From: CAYLNK01 sp964384675
GTDB lineage: Bacteria; Acidobacteriota; Thermoanaerobaculia; UBA5066
Reading direction: 5' to 3'
Length of the DNA stretch: 22,600 nucleotides
Assembly: GCA_964384675.1 (NCBI GenBank)
Contig: CAYLNK010000072.1
Span: 1-22,600 of the forward strand
The position numbers and the translations under genes were made by a program. Below the pieces are notes generated by a model, which worked only from the letters and a program-made list of their open reading frames with translations, did not search any database and was not told the origin of the DNA. Below are positions 1-7,581 of the stretch, in pieces (the stretch's first letter is position 1; the number at the start of each line of letters is the position of its first letter).

Positions 1-55
1 GGGGATCACGCGGGTTGCGGCTCCCCGTCCGTCCCGCCTCGCGACGGCGATTCAC

Positions 56-982
56 TTGCCCGTCGCCATCTGGCGGAACACCTCGTCCCCGCCACGCCTG
101 ATCCTGACGGCGCTCCTCGTCCTCTTCGTCCTCAGCCTCTTCGTCTTCAGGACGGGCCTGGGCCTGGGCCCCGTCGACGCTCTCTACTTCCTCGTCTCCA
201 CGCTCACCACGACCGGCTACGGCGACATCAGCCTCAAGGACGCGGGTCCGCTCCTGAAGCTCTACGGCTGCCTGGTGATGCTCCTCGGCTCGGCGGCGAT
301 CGCGACGCTCTACTCGATGCTCACCGACTTCATCGTGACCGCACGTCTCGACGAGGTGCTGGGGCGGCAGAGGGTCCCCGACGGCGGCCACGTGATCGTC
401 GTCGGGCTCGGGAACCTCGGCTACCGGGTCCTCGAGGAGCTGGAGGCCCGGGACGTCCCGGCCGTCATGGTGGAGACCGACCGCGGGACCCCGCTCGCGA
501 CGGCCGCGCGGTCTCACGCGGCGGTGGTGACCGGGGACGGTCGGATCGAAGAGACGCTGGCGCGCGCCGGGGTGGCGCGGGCCCGCGCGGTGGTCGCCGT
601 GACGGGGGACGACGCGGCGAACCTCAGCATCGCCTGCGCGGCGAGCCGCTCGATGTCCGGGGGGCGACGGGTCGTCCGGCTCTTCGACGCCGCCTTCGCC
701 CGCAAGGTGGAGTCGGGTCTCGGGGTCGACGCGGCCCTCTCGGCGTCGCTCACCGCCGCCCCGACCTTCGCCGCCGCGGCGCTCTGGCCCGGAGTGGTTG
801 CCGCGTGCCTCCTCGAGGGGCGGCTCTGGGCCGTCCTCGAGCGCGTGGTGCCGGCCCCGGAGGCGGGACGGCGTCCGTCCGAGCTGGGCCTCGCGATCGT
901 GGCCCGGGACGGACGCCCCCTCGACGACGTCCTCACGGCCGGCGAGCGGATCCTGGTCTCCGAGTCCCGGGGGCGGCGCTGA
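56..982 (+). CDS. Two-helix potassium channel with cytoplasmic RCK (TrkA-N) domain
   Basis: Predicted K+ channel subunit gated or modulated through a cytoplasmic nucleotide-binding domain. Two membrane helices are visible (about residues 14-32 and 65-93), flanking a pore loop with the K+ selectivity filter TTTGYGD (residues 51-57). A Rossmann-type RCK/TrkA-N domain follows from about residue 111 with the dinucleotide motif GLGNLG, and an Asp-rich TGDD near 183-186. The last 45 residues resemble a shortened TrkA-C lobe. At 308 aa the architecture is that of compact MthK/Kch-like channels. The chosen start is TTG at 56. The frame stays open upstream to the window edge and no convincing Shine-Dalgarno is visible, so the true start may lie outside the window; a longer N-terminus is possible. 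The next gene begins 1 nt after the stop, so the two are probably cotranscribed. Family assignment is secure; ligand and physiological role are inferred. Confidence 0.9.
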   Translation: MPVAIWRNTSSPPRLILTALLVLFVLSLFVFRTGLGLGPVDALYFLVSTLTTTGYGDISLKDAGPLLKLYGCLVMLLGSAAIATLYSMLTDFIVTARLDEVLGRQRVPDGGHVIVVGLGNLGYRVLEELEARDVPAVMVETDRGTPLATAARSHAAVVTGDGRIEETLARAGVARARAVVAVTGDDAANLSIACAASRSMSGGRRVVRLFDAAFARKVESGLGVDAALSASLTAAPTFAAAALWPGVVAACLLEGRLWAVLERVVPAPEAGRRPSELGLAIVARDGRPLDDVLTAGERILVSESRGRR

Positions 983-983
983 C

Positions 984-1616
984 GTGGCGGCTCCGCCCGA
1001 GAAGCGGCTCCTCGCCTCCGCCGGGCTCCTGATGCTCCTCCTCGCTCTCTCGGGGCTTCACCCGTACGACCGGACGACGTGGCTCCTCGAGGTGGCGCCG
1101 ATCCTGATCGCGCTGCCGATCCTGATCGGGACGTACCGCCGCTTCCCGCTGACGCGTCTCGTCTACGCCCTGATCTTCCTCCACGCGCTGATCCTGATGG
1201 TGGGCGGTGCGTACACGTACGCGCGCGTCCCGCTCGGGGCCTGGTTCGCGTCGGCCCTCTCGCTCTCGCGCAACCCGTACGACAAGCTCGGGCACTTCGC
1301 CCAGGGCTTCGTCCCGGCGATCGTGGCGCGCGAGGTCCTGGTGCGTGGCCGGCGCGTGCGCGGGCGGGGGATGCTCGCGTTCGTGGTGATCTCGATCGTC
1401 CTCGCGATCAGCGCGTCGTACGAGCTCGTCGAGTGGCTGGCCGCGGTCTGCCTCGGACAGGGGGCGGACGAGTTCCTCGGCACGCAGGGCGACCCCTGGG
1501 ATACGCAGTCCGACATGCTGATGGCGCTGGTCGGCGGCGCGACGGCGATCGTGACGCTCTCCCGCCTGCACGATCGCCAGCTCCGCGATCTGGGGTCGCC
1601 GCCCGCCGGGGAGTGA
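984..1616 (+). CDS. YjdF/DUF2238 family integral membrane protein
   Basis: Polytopic inner-membrane protein of unknown function, 210 aa, the usual size for the DUF2238 (YjdF) family. About five hydrophobic segments are visible, near residues 9-24, 35-50, 57-75, 128-147 and 178-192. Family hallmarks are the block YDKLGHFAQGFVPAI (about 99-113), the helix with SYELVEW (145-151), and GDPWDTQSDM (169-178), whose charged residues lie at membrane edges. The start is GTG at 984, one base after the TGA of the K+ channel gene; an extension to 798 in this frame only overlaps the channel coding sequence and was discarded. The tight junction implies translational coupling with the channel, but no functional link is known to me. 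No enzyme motif is evident. Confidence 0.85.
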   Translation: MAAPPEKRLLASAGLLMLLLALSGLHPYDRTTWLLEVAPILIALPILIGTYRRFPLTRLVYALIFLHALILMVGGAYTYARVPLGAWFASALSLSRNPYDKLGHFAQGFVPAIVAREVLVRGRRVRGRGMLAFVVISIVLAISASYELVEWLAAVCLGQGADEFLGTQGDPWDTQSDMLMALVGGATAIVTLSRLHDRQLRDLGSPPAGE

Positions 1617-1648
1617 GGCTCGGCTCCACCGCCGCCGGCCTCGCCCGC

Positions 1649-1654
1649 TATCAT
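1649..1654 (+). promoter_or_regulatory. Candidate -10 element for the 1251-aa secreted protein gene
   Basis: TATCAT matches the sigma-70 -10 consensus at 5 of 6 positions and lies in the 61-nt gap between the DUF2238 gene and the secreted-protein gene. No recognisable -35 hexamer lies 16-18 nt upstream. A Shine-Dalgarno-like CGGAGGT (1668-1674) lies 3 nt before the ATG at 1678. Readthrough from the upstream pair remains possible. Confidence 0.35.
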
Positions 1655-1677
1655 CCGGTGATCCACCCGGAGGTCCC

Positions 1678-4600
1678 ATGAGCCGAAGCCCGTTGCCGTC
1701 GCGCCGCGCGTGGCCGTCGATGACTCTCCTGGCCGTCCTGGCCCTCGGGGCCGCCGCCGGTCTGGAGGCGGCGGACGTGACGTTCCTCGTGCCGGGGATG
1801 GCCAACGCCTCCGGTCTCAACGGGACCCACTTCGCCTCGGACCTCTCGATCCGGAACGAGGGAAGCGGGACCGCCACGGTCACGTTCGAGCTGCTCCCGC
1901 CGCTCGGGGGGACGGCACCGGCCCCGAGCACGCGGAGCGTCGGGCCCGGCGAGACCCTCACCATTCCGAACGTCCTCGCCACGCTGTTCGGCCTCTCGGA
2001 GACGTTCGGCGCGCTGCGCGTCCGCACGGACCAGCCGCTCCTCCTCTCGGGCCGCACGTACAACGACGCGAACGCCGCCGGCACGTACGGCCTCGCGGTG
2101 GAGCCGGTCCTCGAGGGCGATCTCCTCACGGCCGGCCGGACGGCGCACACACCGTGGGTCTCCTACGCGTCGGACGGATCGACCGGCTACCGGACGAACG
2201 TGGCGGTCGTCCTCGGCCGGAGCGGCAGCCAGGCGGAGGTGGTCGTCTACGACGCCGCGGGCGCCGAGGCGGGCCGCCGGACGTTCGAAGGAGGCCCCGG
2301 CGTCGTCCAGGTGCCGGCGGGCGACATCGCGGGGCGCGACGTGCCGGTGGGCCGCGCCGAGTTCCGCGTACTTTCGGGGACCGCGACCGGCTACGTGTCG
2401 GTGGTGGAGAACACCACCGGCGACGGGATCGCGGTCTTCCCGTTCGCGCGGCCCGACGGCCCGACCGACGTCTTCCTCTCCGGGGTCGCCCGGACTGCCG
2501 GCGCGTTCGGCAGCTACTTCCGGACCGACGTCCGTCTCTTCAACGCCTCCGACACCGACGCGACGGTGACCGTCACGCCGCTCTCCCTGCCGGTGACGGC
2601 CAAAGGCGCGATCACGATCCCGGCGAAGGGGACGCGCGAGATCGTCGACGTCCTGGGGACCGTCGTGGCGGCGCCGGACGGCTCGGCGGGCGCGCTCCGG
2701 CTCGAGTCGGACGCCGGGATCCTCGTCCTCGGCCGTACCTCCAACGTCAAGCTCGACGGCAGCCCCGGCGCGTTCGGCGCCTACCAGAAGCCGGTCGACG
2801 CCTCGCGGCTCCTCCCGGCGGGCGGGACGGCCCGGCTCATCGGCCTGACGCACACCACGGCGAAGCCGGGGACGCGCTGCAACGTGGCCTTTCTCTCCGG
2901 GCCGGACGGGGCGACCGTGCGGCTCGTGCTCCGGAGCCGGGCGGGCGACGTCCTCGCGACGCGGGATGCGGCGGTGTCGATCGGCGCGACCACGTGGCTC
3001 CAGAAGCCGCTCGGGGACCTCTTCGATGGTCTCTCGCCCCTCGACGGCGTGACGCTCGAGGTGCAGCCGACCGCGGGCTCGGTCTTCGCGTACGCCGCGG
3101 TCGTAGACAACGGGACCGGAGACGGCACCGTGATCGAGGCGCGGCCCTCGCCGACGTTCGCGCAGCTCTGCCCGGCGCCGGGGATCCTCGACTTCTCGGT
3201 CTTCCCCGACGCCGCCGCGGCGGGAGAGGAACGGACCCTGTCGTGGTCGGTCGTCGGCGCGGACCGTGTGTCCATCGCGCCGGGGCTCGGCGAGCAGCCC
3301 GCCAGCGGGTCGCTCGTGGTGACGCCGTCTCAGTCGACGACGTACGTGCTGGAAGCGGTCTCCTCCTGCGGCAACGCGACCGCCACGGCGAACGCGCCCG
3401 TGGGGCCGGCGTCGGTCTCGTCCGTCTCGCCGGCCGCCGCCGCCCCGGGCCAGCTCGTGACGGTGCGCTCCGGGAGCCTCCCGTCGTCCTCCACGCCGTC
3501 CTACGTGGTCTTCGTGTTCGGCGACGTGGCCGAGGTGAGGGCCCGGGTCGAGCGCGTGACCGCGACCGGGGACTTCCAGGCGCTGGTCCCGTTCCTGCCG
3601 TCGCCCGACGAGCCGAACGGCTACTGGAGCGGCCCGGTGACCGTGGCCCTGGAGGTGGACGGCGAGCTGACCGGGACGGTGCCGTTCACGATCGCCACGC
3701 TCGCGCCGCCCGCCGACCCGTCGGCCGTGCTGCGCGACTTCGTCGACCGGACCGCCGCCGAGGCGCTCTCGCGGATCGAGGCGCTGAAGGGCGCCGGGAG
3801 CAACGGCGAGGCGCTCCAGCCGCTCGTCGACGCGGTGAACGCCGAGGCCGCGCGCCTCCGGAAGCTCGCCGACGACGTGGCGGCGGTGGCAGGGTCGGGC
3901 GGCGCCGTCGCCTTCGCGGTCGACCAGCCGTCGGCCGCGCAGCCGAACCCCCCGACGACGCCGATCACGAAGGCCGACCTCGCGGTCGTGGCGGCGCTCC
4001 TCCAGAACCTGGCGGCCAGCTCGGCCGCGCTCGGGCCCCCCGTGGCGTCGCGTCAGCCGGAGGCGGCCGCGTCGATCCCGTGCGTGAAGGACGAGATCGC
4101 GATGCGGGTCTGCATCGGCTACAACATCATCGACCCCGGCTCACTCTTCGGAAACGTCCTCGACGGCATCGTGCCCGTGAGCAAGCTGCGGAACTGCCTG
4201 GTCTCCGTCGCGGAGATCTCGCTCGCGGCCGTGGCGGCGTCGTACGAGAAGTTCCTCGCCACGCCACGGATCCTGTGCGACGCGCTCCCGATCTACCTGA
4301 AGGGCTTCAACGCGCAGCCGAGCCCGGATCCGGTGCCGGTCGACAAGGTGTCTGCCGTGAAGATCACGATGGACCTCTACGCGCTGAAGAAGAAGGACGA
4401 GATCGTCGCGGCTGTGGTCTCGGAGGTCGCGGGGAAGGTCGTCGAGAAGTTCCGGAAGCTGCCGAAGGAGTGCGGGGCCCTCTTCGCGGACGCGGTCTCC
4501 AAGGTCGCCGACCTGCTCCGGAAGAGCCTGACCGGGGCGGCCGATCTCGTCATCGGCACGTTCAACCTGCCGAACGTCACGTCGCGAGCGGTCCAGCTCT

Positions 4601-5433
4601 CGAAGTGCGACCTGATCGAGGTGAAGCCCGGCAACCAGAAGATCCTCCGCGAGTCGGAGAAGGACCAGAGCCGGCACGGCGATCCGCTCTACTACTTCGA
4701 GGGGAGGACGCCGGGCGGCGAGACGAACCTCTACCTCCTGCCGTCGGCGGCGAGCTTCGCCCGGCCCGACAAGAAGGTGATCCCGTTCCAGAAATACCCG
4801 GTACCGATCGACGTCGGGAAGGTGATCCCCGTGTACGGCAGCAGCTCGTTCTCGGCGACATTCCCCTACAACGACTCGGTCCTGAAGTCGGGGACCCTCA
4901 TCGACGGGATGCGGATCCGGGCGGAGCGCCCCTTACGCGCCAAGCACACGTTCTTCGGGGTCAGCATGCAGGCGTTCCTGCAGAAGACGGGCGACAGGAG
5001 CTACCGGGCGATGACGCGCTTCACCGGCAAGCCGATCTGCGCGATCCCGCTCTTCCCGAAGCCGCTCGACACCCAGGTGAGCCTCCAGTCCGGCGTGGGG
5101 TTCCTCGCCAACGAGCCGAACCAGAAGGTGAAGCCCGGCTGGCGTCTCAAGGGGAACCTCGTCAGCCAGGCGAGGGAGAACTTCGCGACGGGCGCTTTCG
5201 TCTCGTTGACGCCGTGTGACGACTCCAGCAAGGCGGTGTCGAAGCTCGACAAGAGCGAGGCGCGCGTCACGACCGACAAGGCGTGCGCCCCGATCACGAC
5301 CCCGGTCGTCTACTTCGGCAGCGTCTTCCTTTCCGGGAGCGGTCAACGCGAGGACCTCGGCGGGCAGACGTGCCGCAACGGCAGCTACGACGCGAACGGC
5401 ACGCTGGAGCTGACGATCGACGAGGATCCCTGA
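1678..5433 (+). CDS. Large secreted multidomain protein with four N-terminal repeats, Ig-like and IPT-like domains
   Basis: Predicted exported protein of 1251 aa, function unknown. A signal peptide occupies about residues 1-32: an Arg-containing n-region, a hydrophobic core MTLLAVLALGAAAGL, and a cleavage region near LEAAD. Residues 33 to about 490 form four beta-rich repeats of about 115 aa. Residues 500-575 look Ig-like (start PGILDFSVFPD, Trp at LSWSV, Cys498 and Cys564 possibly paired). Residues 578-675 resemble an IPT/TIG domain (VSSVSPAAAAPGQLVTV). A helical stretch (about 680-740) and a Pro/Ala linker lead to a C-terminal region of about 450 aa, with several Cys and many Lys, that I do not recognise. 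No cell-wall anchor, autotransporter barrel or Por-type sorting signal is evident at the C-terminus (ending TLELTIDEDP). ATG start with Shine-Dalgarno 3 nt upstream. The gene ends 3 nt from the convergent transketolase stop. An adhesin-like or matrix role is a guess. Confidence 0.85.
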   Translation: MSRSPLPSRRAWPSMTLLAVLALGAAAGLEAADVTFLVPGMANASGLNGTHFASDLSIRNEGSGTATVTFELLPPLGGTAPAPSTRSVGPGETLTIPNVLATLFGLSETFGALRVRTDQPLLLSGRTYNDANAAGTYGLAVEPVLEGDLLTAGRTAHTPWVSYASDGSTGYRTNVAVVLGRSGSQAEVVVYDAAGAEAGRRTFEGGPGVVQVPAGDIAGRDVPVGRAEFRVLSGTATGYVSVVENTTGDGIAVFPFARPDGPTDVFLSGVARTAGAFGSYFRTDVRLFNASDTDATVTVTPLSLPVTAKGAITIPAKGTREIVDVLGTVVAAPDGSAGALRLESDAGILVLGRTSNVKLDGSPGAFGAYQKPVDASRLLPAGGTARLIGLTHTTAKPGTRCNVAFLSGPDGATVRLVLRSRAGDVLATRDAAVSIGATTWLQKPLGDLFDGLSPLDGVTLEVQPTAGSVFAYAAVVDNGTGDGTVIEARPSPTFAQLCPAPGILDFSVFPDAAAAGEERTLSWSVVGADRVSIAPGLGEQPASGSLVVTPSQSTTYVLEAVSSCGNATATANAPVGPASVSSVSPAAAAPGQLVTVRSGSLPSSSTPSYVVFVFGDVAEVRARVERVTATGDFQALVPFLPSPDEPNGYWSGPVTVALEVDGELTGTVPFTIATLAPPADPSAVLRDFVDRTAAEALSRIEALKGAGSNGEALQPLVDAVNAEAARLRKLADDVAAVAGSGGAVAFAVDQPSAAQPNPPTTPITKADLAVVAALLQNLAASSAALGPPVASRQPEAAASIPCVKDEIAMRVCIGYNIIDPGSLFGNVLDGIVPVSKLRNCLVSVAEISLAAVAASYEKFLATPRILCDALPIYLKGFNAQPSPDPVPVDKVSAVKITMDLYALKKKDEIVAAVVSEVAGKVVEKFRKLPKECGALFADAVSKVADLLRKSLTGAADLVIGTFNLPNVTSRAVQLSKCDLIEVKPGNQKILRESEKDQSRHGDPLYYFEGRTPGGETNLYLLPSAASFARPDKKVIPFQKYPVPIDVGKVIPVYGSSSFSATFPYNDSVLKSGTLIDGMRIRAERPLRAKHTFFGVSMQAFLQKTGDRSYRAMTRFTGKPICAIPLFPKPLDTQVSLQSGVGFLANEPNQKVKPGWRLKGNLVSQARENFATGAFVSLTPCDDSSKAVSKLDKSEARVTTDKACAPITTPVVYFGSVFLSGSGQREDLGGQTCRNGSYDANGTLELTIDEDP
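1774..3147 (+). repeat. Four degenerate protein-level repeats of about 115 aa in the secreted protein
   Basis: Repeat units begin near residues 33, 150, 263 and 384 of the 1251-aa protein. Each opens with a short beta segment ending in a small-residue patch (FLVPGMA, LLTAGRTA, VFLSGVART, LIGLTHT). It continues with a loop leading to a strand of type FASDLSIRN, YRTNVAVVL, FRTDVRLFN or TRCNVAFLS. Next comes an alternating strand such as ATVTFELL, AEVVVYDA, ATVTVTPL or ATVRLVLR. Each closes with a segment such as ALRVRTDQPLLLSGRTYND or ALRLESDAGILVLGRTSN. Similarity is clear by eye at protein level only; the DNA copies have diverged. This type of repeat is common in uncharacterised exported proteins of Acidobacteriota-like genomes (from memory). 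Confidence 0.65.
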
Positions 5434-5436
5434 GCG

Positions 5437-7497
5437 CTATCCGCGTGCCAGCTGCTCCTTCGCCGCGGCGATCACGGCCTCGGCCGTGAAGCCGAACTTC
5501 TTCTGCAGCTCCTTGAGCGGTGCCGAGGCGCCGAAACTCCTCATCCCGATCACCTTCCCGGTCAGCCCCACGTACCGCTCCCAGCCGTACGTGGACGCCT
5601 GCTCCACCGCCACGCGCGCGGTGATCGACGGCGGCAGCACGGCGTCGCGGTACGCCTGGTCCTGGTGCTCGAAGAGCTCCGTGCACGGGAGGCTCACCAC
5701 GCGGGAGCGGATCCCCTCGCCCTTCAGCGCCTCGTGTGCCTTCACGCAGAGGGACACCTCGCTGCCGGTGCCGATCAGGATCACGTCCGGGTCGCCTCCC
5801 TCGGCGTCCGCCAGGACGTAGCCTCCCTTCGCCAGGCCCGATGCGGCGGCGTAGCGGGTACGGTCGAGGGTGGGGAGCGCCTGCCGCGTCATGATCAGCG
5901 CGACCGGCTCGTGCCGCAGCTGCGCGACGAGGCGCCACGCCTCGGTCACCTCGTTGGCGTCGCACGGCCGGATCACCAGGAGGCCGGGCACGGCGCGCAG
6001 CGATGCGAGCTGCTCGATCGGCTGGTGGGTCGGGCCGTCCTCGCCGACCCCGATCGAGTCGTGCGTGAAGACGTGGATCGTCGGGATCTCCATCAGGGCC
6101 GAGAGGCGGATCGCGGGGCGCGCGTAGTCGCTGAAGATGAGGAAGCCGGAGCCGTACGGCCGCACCTTGGCGAGAGACATCCCGTTCAGGATCGAGCCCA
6201 TGGCGTGCTCGCGGATCCCGAAGTGGAAGTTGCGGCCCGAGTCGTCCTCGGCGGTGAAGTCACCGGCGCCGTCGAAGGTGAGGCGCGTTTTGGTCGACGG
6301 GGCGAGGTCCGCCGAGCCGCCGATCAGCCACGGCAGGTTCTTCGCGAGGGCGTTGAGCACCTTCTGAGACGAGTCGCGGCTTGCGATCCCCTTCTCGTCG
6401 GCCGGGAAGACCGGGAGGTCCTCGTCCCAGCCCTCCGGGAGCTGGCGATGCTGCATCCGGTAGAGCTGGTCGGCGAGCTCGGGGTACTCCGCCTGGTACG
6501 CCTCGAAGCGCGCGATCCAGGCGTCGCGCAGCGTGCGCCCCCGGCGGCCCAGGCCGTCGCGCAGGTTCTCGCGGACGCCGTCCGGCACGAGGAACCTGGC
6601 GTCCTCGGGCCAGCCGTAGTTCCGCTTGGTCAAGCGGATCTCCTCCTCGCCGAGCGGCTCGCCGTGCGCGGCGTGGGTGTCCTGCTTGTTGGGCGAGCCC
6701 CAGGCGATGTGGCTGTCGACGATGATCAGCGTCGGCCGGTCGGACGTCGCCTTGAACGTGCGGAACGCGCGAGAGAGCATCTCGAGGTCGTTGGCGTCGC
6801 CCACCCGCGTCACGTTCCAGCCGTACGCGATGAAGCGGGTGGCGACGTCCTCGCTGAACGCCCACTCGGTGTGGCCCTCGATCGTGATCTTGTTGTTGTC
6901 GTAGACCCAGCAGAGGTTCGAGAGCCGGAGGTGGCCCGCCAGCGACGCGGCCTCGCTGGAGACGCCTTCCATCATGCAGCCGTCCCCGGCGAGCGCGTAG
7001 ACGTCGTAGTCGAACATCGGCAAGCCGGGGCGGTTGAAGTAGCGCGCCATCCACTTCCCGGCGATCGCCATCCCGACGCTCGTCGCGACGCCCTGCCCGA
7101 GCGGGCCGGTCGTGGTCTCGACGCCCGAGGTCCAGCGGTACTCCGGGTGCCCCGGCGTCTTGCTGTCGAGCTGGCGGAACTTCTCGAGGTCCGCGAGCGT
7201 CACCGAGAGCTCCCCGAGCGTCTCGTACTTCGAGTTCACCGACTTCACGCCGGCCAGGTGGAGCATCGAGTAGAGGAGCATCGACGCGTGCCCGATGGAG
7301 AGGACGAACCGGTCGCGGTTCGGCCAGATCGGGTCCTCGGGGTCGAAGCGGAGGAATCGTTGCCAGAGCGCGTAGGCGACGGGCGCCATCGCCATCGGCG
7401 TGCCGGGGTGGCCCGAGTTCGCCTTCTGCACGGCGTCCATAGAAAGCGTGCGGATCGTGTTGACGGTCAGCCGGTCGAGCTCGTCGTTCGTCGCCAC
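5437..7497 (-). CDS. tkt: Transketolase
   Basis: ThDP- and Mg2+-dependent transketolase, moving a two-carbon ketol unit between sugar phosphates in the non-oxidative pentose phosphate or Calvin pathway; cytosolic. The 686 aa match the usual 650-690. Visible motifs are SGHPGTPMAMAP with His30, SIGHASMLLY with His70, GPLGQG (131-136), and the ThDP/Mg2+ motif GDG (171-173) running to NN (201-202). Further on are GGSADLAPSTKT (393-404), the catalytic Glu430 in FGIREHAMG, and the Pyr-domain block FTHDSIGVGEDGPTHQP. The start is GTG at 7497, preceded by GAGGAGG 5 nt upstream on the minus strand; the much longer open frame (to 8538) runs antisense through the histidine kinase and is spurious. Transcription diverges from the histidine kinase gene and converges with the secreted-protein gene. 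Only 84 nt separate the two divergent starts, so the promoter must be there, but I see no convincing -35/-10 pair for this strand. Confidence 0.97.
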   Translation of the reverse strand: MATNDELDRLTVNTIRTLSMDAVQKANSGHPGTPMAMAPVAYALWQRFLRFDPEDPIWPNRDRFVLSIGHASMLLYSMLHLAGVKSVNSKYETLGELSVTLADLEKFRQLDSKTPGHPEYRWTSGVETTTGPLGQGVATSVGMAIAGKWMARYFNRPGLPMFDYDVYALAGDGCMMEGVSSEAASLAGHLRLSNLCWVYDNNKITIEGHTEWAFSEDVATRFIAYGWNVTRVGDANDLEMLSRAFRTFKATSDRPTLIIVDSHIAWGSPNKQDTHAAHGEPLGEEEIRLTKRNYGWPEDARFLVPDGVRENLRDGLGRRGRTLRDAWIARFEAYQAEYPELADQLYRMQHRQLPEGWDEDLPVFPADEKGIASRDSSQKVLNALAKNLPWLIGGSADLAPSTKTRLTFDGAGDFTAEDDSGRNFHFGIREHAMGSILNGMSLAKVRPYGSGFLIFSDYARPAIRLSALMEIPTIHVFTHDSIGVGEDGPTHQPIEQLASLRAVPGLLVIRPCDANEVTEAWRLVAQLRHEPVALIMTRQALPTLDRTRYAAASGLAKGGYVLADAEGGDPDVILIGTGSEVSLCVKAHEALKGEGIRSRVVSLPCTELFEHQDQAYRDAVLPPSITARVAVEQASTYGWERYVGLTGKVIGMRSFGASAPLKELQKKFGFTAEAVIAAAKEQLARG

Positions 7498-7567
7498 GGA
7501 AGCCTCCTCGCCTGTGCGGGAAGAGAACGTACCACGACCTCCAGCGGGGCCGGGTGCGATGGGGAGC

Positions 7568-7573
7568 CATAAT
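7568..7573 (+). promoter_or_regulatory. -10-like element immediately before a leaderless histidine kinase gene
   Basis: CATAAT matches the -10 consensus at 5 of 6 positions and ends 8 nt before the GTG start at 7582, placing a transcript start at about 7580. It contains an in-frame TAA (7570-7572) relative to the downstream gene, so no in-frame start lies upstream. There is no Shine-Dalgarno in the 8 intervening bases. No clear -35 is visible. Confidence 0.5.
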
Positions 7574-7581
7574 CGAGACCC

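Noticed and set aside
1..55. Possible end of an upstream gene or promoter at the left edge
   Set aside because: Too short to judge: no stop in the channel frame, no clear -10 or ribosome site.
1710..5219. A second open frame of more than 1100 codons on the same strand as the secreted protein
   Set aside because: It is the +2 shadow of the secreted-protein gene: Arg/Gly/Pro-rich, low-complexity translation with no domain, caused by few stop codons in high-GC DNA.
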